Shown here one piece after another: positions 63,158-64,000 of a stretch of 64,000 bases of DNA. The DNA comes from Lasiodiplodia sp. COLG20. Lineage: Eukaryota > Ascomycota > Dothideomycetes > Botryosphaeriales > Botryosphaeriaceae. Location of the stretch: contig VNWV01000001.1 of NCBI GenBank assembly GCA_009801085.1, positions 3,906,001 to 3,970,000 on the forward strand. Direction: 5' to 3'. A model generated the notes under the pieces. It saw only the letters and a program-made list of their open reading frames with translations. It ran no database searches and was not told where the DNA came from. Positions within the stretch are counted from its first letter, which is position 1, and each line of letters opens with the position of its first letter. A program made the translations under genes and the position numbers.

Positions 63158-63273
63158 TCTTGCAGGTAAGAAGTAGTTGAGTTATCGATGGTGAAGGTAG
63201 AGAACGTCTTCTCGTTATGATTCATATAAAATCAACGCCTAGTAATTTAGAACCACTGACTTCACAATGTCTA

Positions 63274-63313
63274 CAAGTCCACAAGTCCGCAAGTTCACAA
63301 GTCCGCAAGTCCG
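63274..63313 (+). repeat. 8-bp tandem repeat CAAGTCCN, five copies
   Basis: CAAGTCCA, CAAGTCCG, CAAGTTCA, CAAGTCCG and CAAGTCCG follow each other without spacing, about 115 bases upstream of the PhlG-like ATG. Confidence 0.9.
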
Positions 63314-63730
63314 ACAAGGGTCTCTTACTTCCGAACTGCTTTACCATATTCAGTAATTTCGTGCGAGTACTTATTCAGTATTCTCGTACGAGGGGGTTGA
63401 TAGGAAGAACATAGCTCTACATGATCATGCGGGTGGGACCGGCTATGGGCGGAATGGTGGCGGTGCACGGTTCTTCTTCGATTCACACTACTCATGCACA
63501 CCGTTTTTAGCACCTATTTCAGACACCGCCACGTAGTATTAGTAGATAGCGCGTCCAATCAAGTGCGATTAGCGTCGTATATGTCAGTCTCTTGCGGCTG
63601 TGTACGGATAGTGTCGGGGGAGGCGTATTAAGTATGTCGGGGCAACACATGGTCGTCATTTACGCATTGCTCCGCCCATTACGCAGCTATAGTGTCTGTA
63701 TACGGCAAGGAGACAGTAGAGTGGATCGGC

Positions 63731-63752
63731 ATCGGATCGGAATCGGATCGGA
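63731..63752 (+). repeat. 11-bp tandem repeat ATCGGATCGGA, two copies
   Basis: Two perfect adjacent copies, with a partial GGATCGGC unit before them. Confidence 0.85.
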
Positions 63753-64000
63753 AAGAGGACGGAGGTGACACAGAGAAGCAGGAAGAGCGGAGAGTAGCCT
63801 GTTCGTCAACCAGTGGCCCAAGCTCTGCCTAAGTACTTGGCGCCGCGGATCGTGCACATTGCTGCGCCCTTCATCTTTCGCTGTCTTCAATCATTAGCAC
63901 ATATCTATTCAGTCATTTTTCTGCAGATGTCCGCGGGGGCTGATATCGCTTAGTCCAGCTAGTATTCTATGGATGTGCTCTGAATGCAGTCCCTTGTCTG

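Larger units (their letters stand above)
63158..64000. other. Intergenic to window end, with short tandem repeats
   Basis: About 0.84 kb, no gene seen. Holds two short tandem repeats and a single TCCGCGGG (63930-63937), a lone PDRE-like variant that is not in an array. Confidence 0.55.

Noticed and set aside
1..64000. Transposons, terminal inverted repeats, CRISPR arrays, rRNA
   Set aside because: No transposase or reverse-transcriptase frames, no long terminal repeats and no spaced identical repeats were found by reading.

Overview
This is nuclear DNA of a filamentous ascomycete (Pezizomycotina). Genes carry short GT-AG introns of about 45-140 bases with CTAAC/CTGAC-like branch points. The gene families are typical of that group: Zn2Cys6 regulators, HET and NACHT proteins, a CYP505 P450-reductase fusion, a siderophore transporter, an RTA1-type exporter and a GH3 beta-glucosidase. 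I cannot name the species. Exon coordinates were built by hand from splice consensus and reading-frame phase; every model given closes in frame.

Layout. 1-15.2 kb: a 5'-truncated NACHT protein, a metallo-beta-lactamase-fold hydrolase, a small secreted Cys protein (candidate effector), a myo-inositol/sugar-type MFS transporter and a large Clr5-like ankyrin protein. 16.9-21.8 kb: a Zn2Cys6 regulator, then a damaged assembly patch. That patch has the 3' end of an ammonium transporter, a perfect 75-bp tandem duplication touching a 100-N gap, and the first exon of a different gene (DUF1993-like), followed by a HET-domain relic. 22-36.6 kb: a triple-AAA (CbbX/SpoVK-type) ATPase, a single-pass surface protein, a siderophore-iron MFS with iron-type GATA sites upstream, a HET protein with a duplicated N-terminal motif, and an OPT transporter. 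37.6-64 kb: Zn2Cys6 regulators interleaved with a CYP505 fusion, an RTA1-type exporter, a sterol glucosyltransferase, a GH3 beta-glucosidase, a quinone oxidoreductase, a second P450 and a PhlG-like (DAPG hydrolase family) protein.

How the genes may work together. The right third reads as a detoxification and membrane-lipid region. Four intergenic spots there carry two or three copies of TCCGYGGA-type palindromes spaced 10-11 bases, the sequence known in budding yeasts as the pleiotropic drug response element. They lie in the 5' regions of the CYP505, RTA1/sterol-glucosyltransferase, quinone-reductase and Zn2Cys6/P450 genes. The left and centre hold several allorecognition/NLR-like genes (NACHT, Clr5-ankyrin, HET, HET relic).

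At a broader scale, many GC-rich genes switch along their length from C-ending codons in the 5' part to G-ending codons in the 3' part. The NLR-like, HET, ankyrin, effector, second-P450 and PhlG-like genes do not show this clearly, so the window seems to mix two compositional classes of gene. No tRNA, rRNA, intact transposon or CRISPR array was seen.
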